The position numbers were made by a program, and so were the translations under genes. From the NCBI GenBank assembly GCA_019635215.1, contig JAHBZZ010000003.1:146878-210877 (forward strand): a DNA stretch of 64,000 nt. The letters are read 5' to 3'. The notes below the pieces were generated by a model. It had not been told where the DNA came from. It saw nothing but the letters and a program-made list of their open reading frames with translations, and did no database searches. Positions 63,914 to 64,000 of the stretch are shown here, piece by piece. The first letter of the stretch is position 1. The number at the start of each line of letters is the position of its first letter. The DNA comes from Nitrosomonas sp. GTDB lineage: Bacteria > Pseudomonadota > Gammaproteobacteria > Burkholderiales > Nitrosomonadaceae.

Positions 63914-64000
63914 CGGCAACTCCTTAATGCATAACGTAATGTATATGGCATTATTGTCTGATAAGGTTGTATGATCAGGTAATGATGAATGATCCTATTG
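63914..64000. other. Right edge, upstream of the C39-like gene
   Basis: Contains AAGGAG (complement of 63920-63925) for the C39-like gene and, just upstream, GTTATGC on the minus strand (complement of 63929-63935), which matches the boundary heptamer at the other end of that gene. Nothing else is recognised. Confidence 0.4.

Overview
The window reads as the chromosome of a Gram-negative betaproteobacterium. A PEP-CTERM (exosortase-sorted) surface protein, a GlrK/QseG/GlrR-type two-component operon, TonB-dependent iron uptake and Fur-like operators fit a Nitrosomonas-like ammonia oxidiser. That genus-level guess is an inference from gene content and was not checked by a search.

Left part (1-14,200): the 3' end of ssb; a decayed IS630-type transposase; the glrK-qseG-glrR operon (minus strand, overlapping genes); a second decayed transposase; three minus-strand genes for exported proteins (Sel1 repeats, Tail-Collar domain, PEP-CTERM); the overlapping ppsA-ppsR pair (phosphoenolpyruvate synthase and its regulator); and an iron-storage block in which a DUF2325 protein and a bacterioferritin each follow a Fur-box-like palindrome.

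Centre and right (15,000-62,540): one large peptide-siderophore locus. On the minus strand, export/maturation genes encode a PvdE-type cyclic-peptide ABC exporter, a penicillin-acylase (PvdQ-like) enzyme and an IucD-like amino-acid N-hydroxylase, all tightly coupled. Divergently, on the plus strand, follow an unknown secreted protein behind a textbook promoter overlapped by a Fur box, a secreted P-domain protein, a TonB-dependent siderophore receptor, a 33-residue cysteine-rich ORF, an IucB-like hydroxamate acetyltransferase, an MbtH-like protein, a SyrP/TauD-like dioxygenase, and three giant NRPS genes (4358, 2712 and 4354 aa).

The assembly line reads FAAL-ACP / C-A1-PCP-E / C-A2-PCP / C-A3-PCP // C-A4-PCP-E / C-A5-PCP // C-A6-PCP-E / C-A7-PCP-E / C-A8-PCP-TE, i.e. 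an N-acylated octapeptide. By-eye specificity codes give Asp for A2 (DLTKVGHVG), Ser for A3 (DVWHISLID) and Gly for A5 (DILQLGVIW). Two identical DAEYTGGIT domains (A1, A7) and three DAED-type domains (A4, A6, A8) have acidic pockets suited to basic or N-hydroxylated residues. Together with the N-hydroxylase, acetyltransferase and dioxygenase this predicts a mixed hydroxamate / beta-hydroxyaspartate siderophore that may be acylated during synthesis and deacylated by the acylase.

Right end (62,570-64,000): a minus-strand HEPN/MNT toxin-antitoxin pair and a small papain-like/C39-like protein whose stop codon lies in a sequence resembling an integron attC left end. I found no rRNA, tRNA or CRISPR array.
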